From: Minisyncoccota bacterium
Lineage (GTDB): Bacteria > Patescibacteriota > Minisyncoccia > Phycocordibacterales > JACZSL01
DNA length: 29,279 nt
Reading direction: 5' to 3'
Assembly (NCBI GenBank): GCA_028280145.1
Contig: JANQMM010000031.1
Location: forward strand, 1 to 29,279
Shown here: positions 16,206-23,422 of the stretch, in pieces
Layout: the number at the start of each line of letters is the position of its first letter
Numbering within the stretch: position 1 is the stretch's first letter
The notes under the pieces: generated by a model
Seen by the model: only the letters and a program-made list of their open reading frames with translations
Databases searched by the model: none
What the model was told of the DNA's origin: nothing
Program-made: the position numbers and the translations under genes

Positions 16206-16496
16206 TTACCTTCTTCGTCGGCGTGTTGTCTTACGCTTTGCAGCCTTTCGCTTAGCTGGTCGCCGTTTTGCAACCTTTCGCTTAGCCGGCTTTCGCTTTG
16301 CAGTCTTGCGTCGCGTTGTCTTACGCTTTGCAGTCTTGCGCTTTGCTGCTTTTCGCTTAGCTGGCTTTCGCTTTGCAGTCTTTCGCTTTGCTACCTTTCG
16401 TTTTGTGGTCTTTCTCCTTGTGGTAGCTCGCTTTGCAGGCTTTCGCTTTGCAACTTTTCGTCGCTTAGCTGGTGCCTTTCTCTTTTTTGCTGCCAT
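16206..16496 (-). CDS. Histone H1-like Lys/Arg repeat DNA-binding protein
   Basis: 96 residues, almost entirely Lys, Arg, Ala, Thr, Pro and Val, built from about sixteen five-residue units of the type AAKRK, TAKRK, PAKRK and TTRRK and ending in five arginines. There is no folded domain. It resembles the C-terminal tails of histone H1 and bacterial Hc1/Hc2- or AlgP-like proteins, so it should bind nucleic acid through charge and compact the nucleoid or bind RNA. It starts at ATG 16496 with MAAKKRK. A 14-base palindrome lies 18 bp upstream and a strong terminator downstream, so it is a single-gene unit. The antisense frame over it is an artefact of the repeats. Confidence 0.88.
   Translation of the reverse strand: MAAKKRKAPAKRRKVAKRKPAKRATTRRKTTKRKVAKRKTAKRKPAKRKAAKRKTAKRKTTRRKTAKRKPAKRKVAKRRPAKRKAAKRKTTRRRRR
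16209..16490 (-). repeat. Tandem ~15-bp repeats coding for xxKRK units
   Basis: The DNA repeats a 15-base unit, on plus close to TTTCGCTTTGCAGTC with T/G and A/T changes, throughout the basic protein gene. Because the unit is a multiple of three, slippage would change length without breaking the frame. Confidence 0.8.
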
Positions 16497-16513
16497 GCTT
16501 AATTGCGTTTACG

Positions 16514-16527
16514 TTATCTTTAGATAA
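16514..16527. promoter_or_regulatory. Palindrome TTATCT-TT-AGATAA upstream of the histone-like gene
   Basis: Perfect six-base arms, nested inside a looser ACGTTA...TAACGT pair. The position, 18-31 bp before ATG 16496, suggests an operator or promoter element; no clear -10/-35 pair could be assigned. Confidence 0.35.
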
Positions 16528-16652
16528 ATGTTAACGTGTCGACCGTTTTTCTTATTTGTATCCCTTGCAAACCGGAAAAACTCTAACACGCTAGACTTAA
16601 ATTAATTATCGTATGCAGTGTTTGCTAAAACAACAATTTTTATTTTTTGTAA

Positions 16653-16661
16653 TGTGGATAA
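16653..16661 (-). promoter_or_regulatory. Second perfect DnaA-box 9-mer
   Basis: TTATCCACA on minus in the AT-rich gap between murB and the histone-like gene. No further boxes cluster around it, so it is not evidence of an origin on its own. Confidence 0.4.
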
Positions 16662-16689
16662 CTATTTTTGCTTAAAAACAAAAATAAAA

Positions 16690-17724
16690 TTAAAAGTTTC
16701 CAACAAAACAAATTTCAGGAGTTATTAAAATGTTCAACTCACTTCGCACGCTGTGTGCAATATCGTCTGCAAGTCGTTTCATGTCGCGCGCATTACCTCC
16801 TCCGTAATGAACAAGGATCAAGGGTTGTTGTGCTGATACACCGACATGTTTTCTTCGTACACCCTTCCACGGCACTGCGTGTTCGAGTACCCACGCAAGC
16901 GGCACTTTGTATGTCTCGTGTGCTTGCGAGTAATGCGGTATGTCGGGATATACATCTTGTAATCTGCGAAGTTGGTTTCGTGAAATAATAGGATTCTTAA
17001 AAAACGAACCACCACAACCATGTTGATTCAGATCAGGAAATTTCCCCGCTCGTATCACGAGCACCGCATCACGAACACTTTGTAAGGTTGGTCTTATATC
17101 CTGTTCATTGAAATGCTGTTTTAGGTCCCGGTAGGAAATATTCGGCACTCCTTCCTTGGCCAATTTGAAACCAACTTCAGTAACAATGAGACCTTTTCCG
17201 GAACCGCTTTTGAACACACTGTCACGATACCTGAACTCGCACTGACGATTGGTGAGCAACTCAAATTCCATGGTCGCAGGATTAAATACTTCAACCCATG
17301 AAATAGTATTTTGCACTTCCTGTCCGTAGGCGCCAACATTTTGTATTGGCGTCGCTCCGACACTTCCCGGAATACCTGAGAGATTCTCAATGCCGTGGAG
17401 ATTTTGCTTGACCGTGTATGCAACAAGATCATCCCAGGACTCTCCGGCGCCAACCCCTAAGAATATGTGTGCCCCTTTTTCATACCGAGATACTCCTTTT
17501 ATTTGATTACGAATGATAAGTCCTTGATATCCGTCATCTGAGACAAGAAGATTGGACCCACCGCCAAGAACCATATATGGAATGCCTGCCTGTCGTGAAA
17601 AACGAACTGCATCAGTCAATTCATCCTTTGTGGACACAGCCGCAAAGTACTCAGCACGCCCGCCTAATTGGAAAGTAGTAAATGGTTTTAGTGATACGTT
17701 TTGCAGTATTTTCATCGTTGGCAT
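16690..17724 (-). CDS. murB: UDP-N-acetylenolpyruvoylglucosamine reductase MurB
   Basis: About 344 residues, full length for type I (E. coli-like) MurB, the cytoplasmic FAD/NADPH enzyme that makes UDP-MurNAc for peptidoglycan. FAD-site motifs are seen in order: YMVLGGGSNLLVSDDGY, then IENLSGIPGSVGATPIQNVGAYGQE, then the type I loop YRDSVFK. GCGGSFFKNP carries the catalytic Ser, and the C-terminus is LITPEICFVG, with the Glu expected for proton transfer. ATG 17724 was taken; TTG 17727 and ATG 17715 are in frame. The leader carries a 15-bp hairpin (17746-17813). There is no other mur gene in the window. Confidence 0.96.
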   Translation of the reverse strand: MPTMKILQNVSLKPFTTFQLGGRAEYFAAVSTKDELTDAVRFSRQAGIPYMVLGGGSNLLVSDDGYQGLIIRNQIKGVSRYEKGAHIFLGVGAGESWDDLVAYTVKQNLHGIENLSGIPGSVGATPIQNVGAYGQEVQNTISWVEVFNPATMEFELLTNRQCEFRYRDSVFKSGSGKGLIVTEVGFKLAKEGVPNISYRDLKQHFNEQDIRPTLQSVRDAVLVIRAGKFPDLNQHGCGGSFFKNPIISRNQLRRLQDVYPDIPHYSQAHETYKVPLAWVLEHAVPWKGVRRKHVGVSAQQPLILVHYGGGNARDMKRLADDIAHSVRSELNILITPEICFVGNF

Positions 17725-17745
17725 CAAGAACTAGTACATTGCGCG

Positions 17746-17813
17746 AAGATATGGCTAGCGGGTGCGAGCTCCAAAAAAGTCTTTGATGTGAGTGCCGCCG
17801 CTAGCCATATCTT
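17746..17813 (-). repeat. Perfect 15-bp inverted repeat with 38-nt loop in the murB leader
   Basis: AAGATATGGCTAGCG (17746-17760) and CGCTAGCCATATCTT (17799-17813) are exact reverse complements. The loop reads GCACTC...TTTTTTGGAGC on minus. It ends about 22 bp before the murB start, so in the mRNA it would form a long stable stem just upstream of the ribosome-binding region. Confidence 0.6.
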
Positions 17814-17931
17814 TGAACAATGATTGTTATAAGTATATAGCAAGAGTTTGACCCCTTAAAGTCATAAGTCGCGATCGGTGTTTATATATATTTATATATA
17901 TACTTACTTATATGTAATTGTGGGGCTAAAA

Positions 17932-17961
17932 CAAAAAGACCGCCCGGGGGCGATCTTTTTG
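17932..17961 (-). terminator. Terminator after the O-antigen-ligase/TPR gene
   Basis: CAAAAAGACCGCC pairs with GGCGATCTTTTTG (one mismatch) with A and T runs at the ends, about 75 bases beyond the stop at 18035. It can act in both directions. Confidence 0.8.
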
Positions 17962-18034
17962 TAGACTTTCGTTGGGCCACACGTCTGTGGCACTCACAGG
18001 AACAATACTAACATATCGAACGAAGTGTGTCAAT

Positions 18035-20386
18035 TTACGGTGTTCTTCCCGCTCTGATCTCTTGAATAAGATGTTCTCCTTGTGCCGCAAACGAGGGGTC
18101 AATCTCTATTGCCCGCTCGATCTGTTCAATGGCACCTTCCCGATCTTCCAGCTGTAACAAGCTCGCCGCAAGTGATATGCGATTTTGAGAATTGTTTGGT
18201 TGCTTGTCGACGCGTAGTTGCCAAATATCGCGCACACGTTCCCAATTTTGTGTATTTATATAGACCTGAAGTAGTCTGCTGTTATCAATAATTGTTTCGC
18301 CAAAGAAACCCTCTAGTAGCTCATCGGCTTGTTCGAAGTTACCCCGATACACTGAGGCAACGGCGAGCATGATATTTGCATCGTCAAATTCCGGCGCAAG
18401 CTCAAGCGTTTCCCTAAGCAATACTTCTGCGTCATCATGACGCCCGAGATTCATGTAATTTCCCGCAACTGCAAATCGGATTGTTTGCTTGTTTGGAGAA
18501 AGCCTTTGTGCATCTTCAAACTGCTCTGTTGCAAGACTTAGCTGTCCGAATGTTTCAAGAAGAGTGCCGTAAAACAGCGCGTGTCGGGCATCATCCGGAG
18601 CAACTGTTCGCATTTTTTCCATCTCACTTCTTGCCAGATCAAATATTTGCTGTTGGATACCAGGCTCTGTGTTTGACCGAGCGGCCCGTGTTGCGGCTTG
18701 TACAAGTTGTTCGCGAATTTCTTGATTTGCAAATGTGTTGTATGCAAGTGCTTCTCTGAAGTATGTAATATTGTCTTGTGGAGTCGGCTGGGGTCGCAGT
18801 GCATTTATAAGCGTGGTTGAAGCAAGTATTGGTTTTGCGTTGACTGCATATATGGTAAATACTGTGGCAAGGATAATGATTGGCGTCGCTACACGATTTA
18901 TAAAACCGAGATCAAAGACCTTTGCCATTTTTCCTTCCGAAACATCAGGGGTAGAGTGTGCGTACACGTATGCAAGAATAGTGACATACATGATGTAACT
19001 CATGATATTGTCAAAAACGAAAAGGTTGTGGAACATATACCCCGCCAGAAGACCGGTGAGTAAACTTTTGTCGACAGTTGATATATTTCCTCTTCCAAAC
19101 CATAAGTAATATAAAAACGAAAGCGGGATGAGGATATATGCAATAAGACCTAAGAACCCACCGGCAATCAGCCAGTCAAAGATAATATTGTGCGTTCTAT
19201 CAAACCATGGTTCGTCATTGTATAGAACCGGATCGTAGTATTTGTTAAATACAAGATTAAAGTTTTCCTGTCCCCACCCCAAGATCGGCCTTTCTTTTAC
19301 TCCCTGCCATGCCATATTCCAGATCGTAAACCGCGCCTGAACCGTTCCGCTGTCAATGGAAATTCCTGAGAAACGAGCAAGCACCGGACTTTCTTTAACA
19401 AAAGCGGTGTCCTTCATGAAGAAGAAGCCCCCCACGACCAACATAACCGCGATAAGCGAGCCTATGCCGAACTTGCGAACAAGCGGACGTTTGCGTTCAA
19501 ACAGTGCGATGAGTAAGCCGGCAAGCAAAAGCCCGGCAAGCAATCCAAGGATCGAACCACGTGTCGCTGTATGGTAAAGCACAACCATTTGTGCAAGGAT
19601 CAAAAGGCTATAAAGTACCGGTACAACATATCGCGACAACCACTCCTTCCCTTCTTGAAAAAGAAGATAGACGAGTCCCCCGATGCCAAGAAGTGAGATC
19701 CAAATAAATAGATTTGACCCTTCGGGAAGTCCGTTTGGATTCATTGAAATTATAGCGAATAAGAAAACAACAAATCCCGTGACGCCGCTTACGACAAGCG
19801 GTTTTATTGTTTTGAGCCCTCGAAGCAGATACATGCCCGTAATGAAAATATGGAACAACATGTAAATGGCCAAGTATGTTGCATTCCCAAATCGCGCATC
19901 AAGACGTACACCTCCTTGATTGATCTGTGTAAGCCCGCTTAACTGGAAAAAACCAAACAACACCGCAAACAAACTCACACCGATCGAAACATGTAGAAAG
20001 TATGTCCACAGTTTTTCTGTTTTGAGCACTGTTCCTGCAACGACCAAGTATGCCAGAAGGTGTGCAAGAGTCACCCACCCTTCCATTCGCTCAAAGTTAC
20101 TCCATAAACTTTTTGTTACATTTGCCCCCTGTAGATCGGCCACCAGTATGATGCCCACAAATGCGGCAAATGCGGCAAATATCCATGACATATTTGGTCG
20201 ATACGCAACGTTACGCAACGCAAGTATCGCCCACACCCCAAAGAGTACCTCGACAATGATTCGAAATGTAAAATTCTTTCCGGTTATAAACGGAAAGAAC
20301 ATGTTATTTGCAACAATATACGGAATAAACGGCAATAAAAAGATGCCTGCTATAAGGATATTTCTGAGAATCCTGTCAAAATCCAT
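18035..20386 (-). CDS. O-antigen ligase/polymerase (Wzy-C) membrane protein with TPR tail
   Basis: 783 residues from ATG 20386. The first ~480 residues hold about twelve membrane helices. A Wzy_C/WaaL-type loop reads RFTIWNMAWQGVKERPILGWGQENF and then WFDRTHNIIFDWLIAGG, with the Arg and His usually needed in this family. The last ~270 residues lie outside the membrane and contain tetratricopeptide-like helices (YMNLGRHDDAEVLLRETLEL and neighbours). The family joins polymer glycan to an acceptor or polymerises it on the outer face; in a cell without LPS the acceptor is likely protein or another surface polymer (inference). The start was moved from 20425 because ATG 20386 begins the typical MDFDRIL...FLLPFIP opening and lies 7 bases after a TATAGT box. 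Confidence 0.9.
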   Translation of the reverse strand: MDFDRILRNILIAGIFLLPFIPYIVANNMFFPFITGKNFTFRIIVEVLFGVWAILALRNVAYRPNMSWIFAAFAAFVGIILVADLQGANVTKSLWSNFERMEGWVTLAHLLAYLVVAGTVLKTEKLWTYFLHVSIGVSLFAVLFGFFQLSGLTQINQGGVRLDARFGNATYLAIYMLFHIFITGMYLLRGLKTIKPLVVSGVTGFVVFLFAIISMNPNGLPEGSNLFIWISLLGIGGLVYLLFQEGKEWLSRYVVPVLYSLLILAQMVVLYHTATRGSILGLLAGLLLAGLLIALFERKRPLVRKFGIGSLIAVMLVVGGFFFMKDTAFVKESPVLARFSGISIDSGTVQARFTIWNMAWQGVKERPILGWGQENFNLVFNKYYDPVLYNDEPWFDRTHNIIFDWLIAGGFLGLIAYILIPLSFLYYLWFGRGNISTVDKSLLTGLLAGYMFHNLFVFDNIMSYIMYVTILAYVYAHSTPDVSEGKMAKVFDLGFINRVATPIIILATVFTIYAVNAKPILASTTLINALRPQPTPQDNITYFREALAYNTFANQEIREQLVQAATRAARSNTEPGIQQQIFDLARSEMEKMRTVAPDDARHALFYGTLLETFGQLSLATEQFEDAQRLSPNKQTIRFAVAGNYMNLGRHDDAEVLLRETLELAPEFDDANIMLAVASVYRGNFEQADELLEGFFGETIIDNSRLLQVYINTQNWERVRDIWQLRVDKQPNNSQNRISLAASLLQLEDREGAIEQIERAIEIDPSFAAQGEHLIQEIRAGRTP

Positions 20387-20393
20387 ACCAATT

Positions 20394-20399
20394 ACTATA
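20394..20399 (-). promoter_or_regulatory. -10 box TATAGT, 7 nt before ATG (leaderless type)
   Basis: On minus: TATAGT, then AATTGGT, then ATG 20386. With a start site 6-8 bases below the box, the mRNA would begin at or next to the ATG. Confidence 0.5.
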
Positions 20400-20468
20400 C
20401 AGTAATCACCTGGCTTAGGCCACAAAAAGTTGTGATAAGCCTACGGAACTAATGGTCTGTAAAATAGT

Positions 20469-20474
20469 TATAAT
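20469..20474 (+). promoter_or_regulatory. Perfect -10 box TATAAT, 7 nt before ATG (leaderless type)
   Basis: On plus: TATAAT, then TGTGGGT, then ATG 20482. The layout and spacing match the divergent gene on minus. No convincing -35 box is seen. Confidence 0.6.
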
Positions 20475-20481
20475 TGTGGGT

Positions 20482-21741
20482 ATGAAAGAAAAAGTCCTCG
20501 GACTCCTGAAATGGAGTGAAAAGTACACTCAAACAGATATGAATTATCTGGTTTTTGGTAGTTTCTGGCTTACTCTGGGGCAGGGATTCAATGCAATCAC
20601 AGCTATTCTCCTTGCGATCCTTTTTGCCAACATTTTGACTCCTGAGCAGTATGGAACCTACCAATTCATTATCTCAATGGCTGGTGTTGTAGCCGTATTT
20701 TCTCTAAACGGCATGCGTTTTGCCATCATTCGAGGAGTGGCGAAAGTAGGAAACGCGGCGTTTCGTGCCGGATTTTTCACCTTTATGAAGTGGAGTGTCG
20801 TTATGGCAACCATCGGGTTCGCTATAGCGATCTACTATTTTCTTAATGGAAACAATCAGTTGGCAATAGCGATGTTCTTCGTTGGCGCATTCTCTCCATT
20901 TTTCAGAGGCTTCGGGCTATACCAGGCGCTCCTGGTTGGGCAAAAAAAACACGATGTTTACTCAAGAATTCGCATTCTATACACCTTTACTACTGCTCTT
21001 TTCTTAGTTGCTGCAATATTCCTCACAACAAACCCGGTAATTATTGCATTTGTCTATCTTTTTGCGCACACAACTGTTCTGGGTTTTATCTATCTCTATG
21101 TTTCTAAAAAGTATGGCAAGGTCGAACGAGATTACAATAAAGAAAAAGTTGACAAGCACATTGCGTCATACGGGACACAATTAAGTTTTCTCAATATGGG
21201 AAATAGATTGGCGGCAGAACTTGATAAAGTCCTTATGTTTCATTTTTTGGGACCGGCATCACTTGCCGTTTATGCACTTGCATATTCGCCCGTGAAAGAA
21301 ATTCGTGCAGGTGGCGAAATCATGAGAACATTAATTCTTCCAAAACTGAGCACAAGAAGCATTTCTGATATTAAAAGGACACTGCTGAGAAAAGCGTTCA
21401 TATTCTTTTTGATAATGCTTCCAATTGTGTTTACCTATTATTTTGTGGCGCCATATCTTTACGCAACACTATTTCCAAAGTATCTTGAATCAATCATCTA
21501 CTCTCAACTCCTTATTTTCACATTACTATTCCTCCCAATAATAATGTTTCGACAGGCATTCATTGCAAAGAAACAAACAAAGTCACTTTATATTATTGAT
21601 ACGGTTCTTCCAATTTTTAAAATCTTACTTTTAATCATACTCCTGCCTCTTTTTGGGATTAATGGTGCAATCATAACGATCTTTGTCCACTTAACCGTTA
21701 GTCTCATGTTACTCCTGTATCTCTTTGGTAAGATGAAGTAA
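20482..21741 (+). CDS. Oligosaccharide flippase (MOP/Wzx-like)
   Basis: 419 residues from ATG 20482 with about twelve membrane helices and the Wzx/polysaccharide-transport opening (YLVFGSFWLTLGQGFNAITAILLAI). The family turns lipid-linked glycans from the inner to the outer face of the membrane. An ATG at 20452 would add ten residues but lies upstream of the TATAAT box. It is the first gene of a plus-strand trio with the Nudix and deoxyribosyltransferase-like genes (gaps of 12 and 7 bases) and is divergent from the O-antigen-ligase gene. The pair fits export and then assembly of a surface glycan. Confidence 0.9.
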   Translation: MKEKVLGLLKWSEKYTQTDMNYLVFGSFWLTLGQGFNAITAILLAILFANILTPEQYGTYQFIISMAGVVAVFSLNGMRFAIIRGVAKVGNAAFRAGFFTFMKWSVVMATIGFAIAIYYFLNGNNQLAIAMFFVGAFSPFFRGFGLYQALLVGQKKHDVYSRIRILYTFTTALFLVAAIFLTTNPVIIAFVYLFAHTTVLGFIYLYVSKKYGKVERDYNKEKVDKHIASYGTQLSFLNMGNRLAAELDKVLMFHFLGPASLAVYALAYSPVKEIRAGGEIMRTLILPKLSTRSISDIKRTLLRKAFIFFLIMLPIVFTYYFVAPYLYATLFPKYLESIIYSQLLIFTLLFLPIIMFRQAFIAKKQTKSLYIIDTVLPIFKILLLIILLPLFGINGAIITIFVHLTVSLMLLLYLFGKMK

Positions 21742-21753
21742 TAACCAACCGAT

Positions 21754-22218
21754 ATGAAAAAGTGCAACAATACGAGTGTGGGAATGATCGTCAGAAATAA
21801 TGAGGAGATCCTTATTATTGAGAGAAAAAAGTATCCTTTTGGTTTTGCATGCCCGGCAGGACATATTGAAGAGGGAGAAAACGCTCTAGAGGCCGCAAAA
21901 AGAGAGCTCAGAGAAGAGGTTGGTTTGGAGGCTAAAAACCTAACTATTTTGCTTGAAAGAAAAAAAGAGAATCGGTGCAGAAGGGATGGTGGCACATTCC
22001 ACAACTGGACAGTGTTTGAGGTCGAAGCAAGTGGTAAAATAACAGAAAGTCCGGACGAAACGAAAAGTGTAACGTGGGTGTCTGCTTCTGAGTTACAAAA
22101 ACTATCGGATAGAACATCGCGCTATATTTCCGGACAGATTGATGAAGATTCATGGATTAAGTCTCCAGGACTTGAGGAGGTATGGGATCAATTTTTTAAA
22201 GAATTAAAGATTCTCTAA
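21754..22218 (+). CDS. Nudix hydrolase
   Basis: 154 residues with a perfect Nudix box at residues 36-58: Gly36, then Glu42, then REL-REE-VGL, matching G-x5-E-x7-REU-xEE-xGU. The metal-binding glutamates are Glu51, Glu54 and Glu55. The family cleaves nucleoside diphosphates linked to another moiety. The substrate cannot be read from sequence; the neighbouring nucleotide-sugar genes and deoxyribosyltransferase-like gene suggest a nucleotide or nucleotide-sugar. A Cys/Arg-rich insert (NRCRRDGG, about 73-80) follows the box. It starts 12 bases after the flippase. Confidence 0.93.
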   Translation: MKKCNNTSVGMIVRNNEEILIIERKKYPFGFACPAGHIEEGENALEAAKRELREEVGLEAKNLTILLERKKENRCRRDGGTFHNWTVFEVEASGKITESPDETKSVTWVSASELQKLSDRTSRYISGQIDEDSWIKSPGLEEVWDQFFKELKIL

Positions 22219-22225
22219 TTGTAGT

Positions 22226-22651
22226 ATGAAAATTACACTAATCGGAAGTGTCAGCCTGTCACACAAGTTCGTCGAAGCATACCACAAGCTCGAGGAAATG
22301 GGCCATGACCCGTATATGCATGAGCATATGTTCGAGTATGCAAAAACCTCATGGGAAGAATTTCATAATCGTCCTATGAATGAACATGCGGAGACAAAAC
22401 TTGCGAATAATTACATTAAGTGGTGGTACAACTCAATTGTAAACAGTGACGGCGTGCTTGTGCTTAACTTTGACAAGGAACACAAGAAGAATCATATTGG
22501 TGGAAACACGTTAATGGAGATGGGGTTTGCACATGTAAATAATAAAAAGGTTTTCGTACATAATCCGCTCCCCGAAGACAGCCCGTACCTGGACGAACTA
22601 CAGGCGCTTGCAACCAAAATAATTCACGGCGATTTTACAAGAATCGCTTGA
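22226..22651 (+). CDS. Nucleoside 2-deoxyribosyltransferase-like protein
   Basis: 141 residues with a Rossmann-like opening (MKITLIGSVSLSHKF), a middle with SDGVLVLNFDK and then GGNTLMEMGFAHVNNKKVFV. This is the pattern of the nucleoside 2-deoxyribosyltransferase/DUF4406 fold, where the Glu in the TxxExGxA-type segment is catalytic (here Glu of LMEMGFA). The family exchanges or hydrolyses the base of deoxynucleosides, but many members are uncharacterised. It follows the Nudix gene by 7 bases and ends just before a terminator, so the two may form a nucleotide clean-up or salvage pair. Confidence 0.78.
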   Translation: MKITLIGSVSLSHKFVEAYHKLEEMGHDPYMHEHMFEYAKTSWEEFHNRPMNEHAETKLANNYIKWWYNSIVNSDGVLVLNFDKEHKKNHIGGNTLMEMGFAHVNNKKVFVHNPLPEDSPYLDELQALATKIIHGDFTRIA

Positions 22652-22657
22652 CCTAAG

Positions 22658-22680
22658 ACCTTCGGCTGTCGAAGGTTTTT
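22658..22680 (+). terminator. Terminator between convergent genes
   Basis: ACCTTCG pairs with CGAAGGT around GCTGT and is followed by TTTT on plus. It closes the flippase-Nudix-deoxyribosyltransferase unit and abuts the stop of the minus-strand cytidylyltransferase gene. Confidence 0.75.
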
Positions 22681-22681
22681 C

Positions 22682-23410
22682 TCATTTCTTGTAGCGCTTC
22701 TCTAGAACCCTTTCAACCAGAGGTATGTGGTCTTCCCTGTCCACCTCTATCCAATCCTCACCGTTTAAGACAACTCCTTGCACAAACAGATCATTTTCCA
22801 GAAAACGATTAAGATGTGTGTTTTCAAACCGCTCAAGAGGAGTTTCTTTCATTTTCATAAAAGCAAGAAGTGATTCGCGCACCCAAAGGTAGAGCCCAAG
22901 AGTTCTGTATCCCGTTTTCATTGGTAGCCGAGTGTAAACCAAAAAACGTTCCCTATTTGAAATCGCAACCTTTAGAACATCAGGGTCTTTTATCATATCG
23001 CTTGTCGTTGGCGCATACGGTTGCACGATATCAATCTCCCTGTTTTGTTCCATTTTTTGACTTGCTTTAGTTAAGAACTCATCAATTATCTCGGAACTCA
23101 CTAACGGCTGATCCCCCTGAAGCTCAAAAATGTGCGTATCTTCTCTGGTTTCGGCAACTTCCGCTACACGAATCGAACCATTTTCACACTCTTTCGAAGT
23201 ATAAACCACTTCTATTCCCCGATCTTTACAATGGTCGTATATTCGCTCATCATCTGTAGCAACAACAACCTCACCAGTCAACTTGGCTTCAATCGCGTTT
23301 TGATAGACAATAGAGATCATTGACTGGCCGGCGATCTTTGCAAGCGGCTTGCCAGGGAATCTCGATGAATCATACCTGGCAGGAATAATTGTGGTAAATG
23401 TTTTTGGCAT
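22682..23410 (-). CDS. kdsB: KdsB-type CMP-sugar synthetase (3-deoxy-manno-octulosonate cytidylyltransferase family)
   Basis: 242 residues, usual length for KdsB. Signature IIPARYDSSRFPGKPL at the N-terminus binds CTP; VVVATDDERI, ENGSIRVAEV (family pattern SGTDRxAE) and ELQGDQPLV follow. The enzyme activates an ulosonic acid with CMP. The usual Thr-Asp in the SGTDR motif reads Ser-Ile, so substrate handling may differ. It is 12 bases downstream of the NeuB fusion, suggesting that it activates the NeuB product, either Kdo-like or nonulosonic. Which sugar is used cannot be told from sequence; NeuA-type activity is the alternative. Confidence 0.85.
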   Translation of the reverse strand: MPKTFTTIIPARYDSSRFPGKPLAKIAGQSMISIVYQNAIEAKLTGEVVVATDDERIYDHCKDRGIEVVYTSKECENGSIRVAEVAETREDTHIFELQGDQPLVSSEIIDEFLTKASQKMEQNREIDIVQPYAPTTSDMIKDPDVLKVAISNRERFLVYTRLPMKTGYRTLGLYLWVRESLLAFMKMKETPLERFENTHLNRFLENDLFVQGVVLNGEDWIEVDREDHIPLVERVLEKRYKK

Positions 23411-23422
23411 ATCTTTCGGACA

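Larger units (their letters stand above)
17728..18034. other. Gene-free gap between murB and the O-antigen-ligase gene
   Basis: About 307 bases without a coding frame. From left to right it holds the 15-bp inverted repeat (17746-17813), a short palindrome AACAAT-G-ATTGTT (17816-17828), AT-rich TATACT/TATAAC boxes on minus near 17825-17840 that may be the murB promoter, a TATATA-rich stretch (17881-17905), and the terminator at 17932-17961. Confidence 0.6.

Noticed and set aside
16146..16502. Plus-strand Leu/Ser/Cys-rich frame of 118 codons
   Set aside because: It is the exact antisense of the AKRK repeat gene; its periodicity comes from the same 15-bp unit, and it crosses both terminator hairpins.
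16514..16689. Replication origin near the DnaA box
   Set aside because: Only one exact box, and no dnaA, dnaN or cluster of boxes nearby.
17746..17813. Terminal repeats of an insertion sequence
   Set aside because: The two arms enclose only 38 bases, too little for a transposase or even a typical MITE, and I saw no flanking target duplication.
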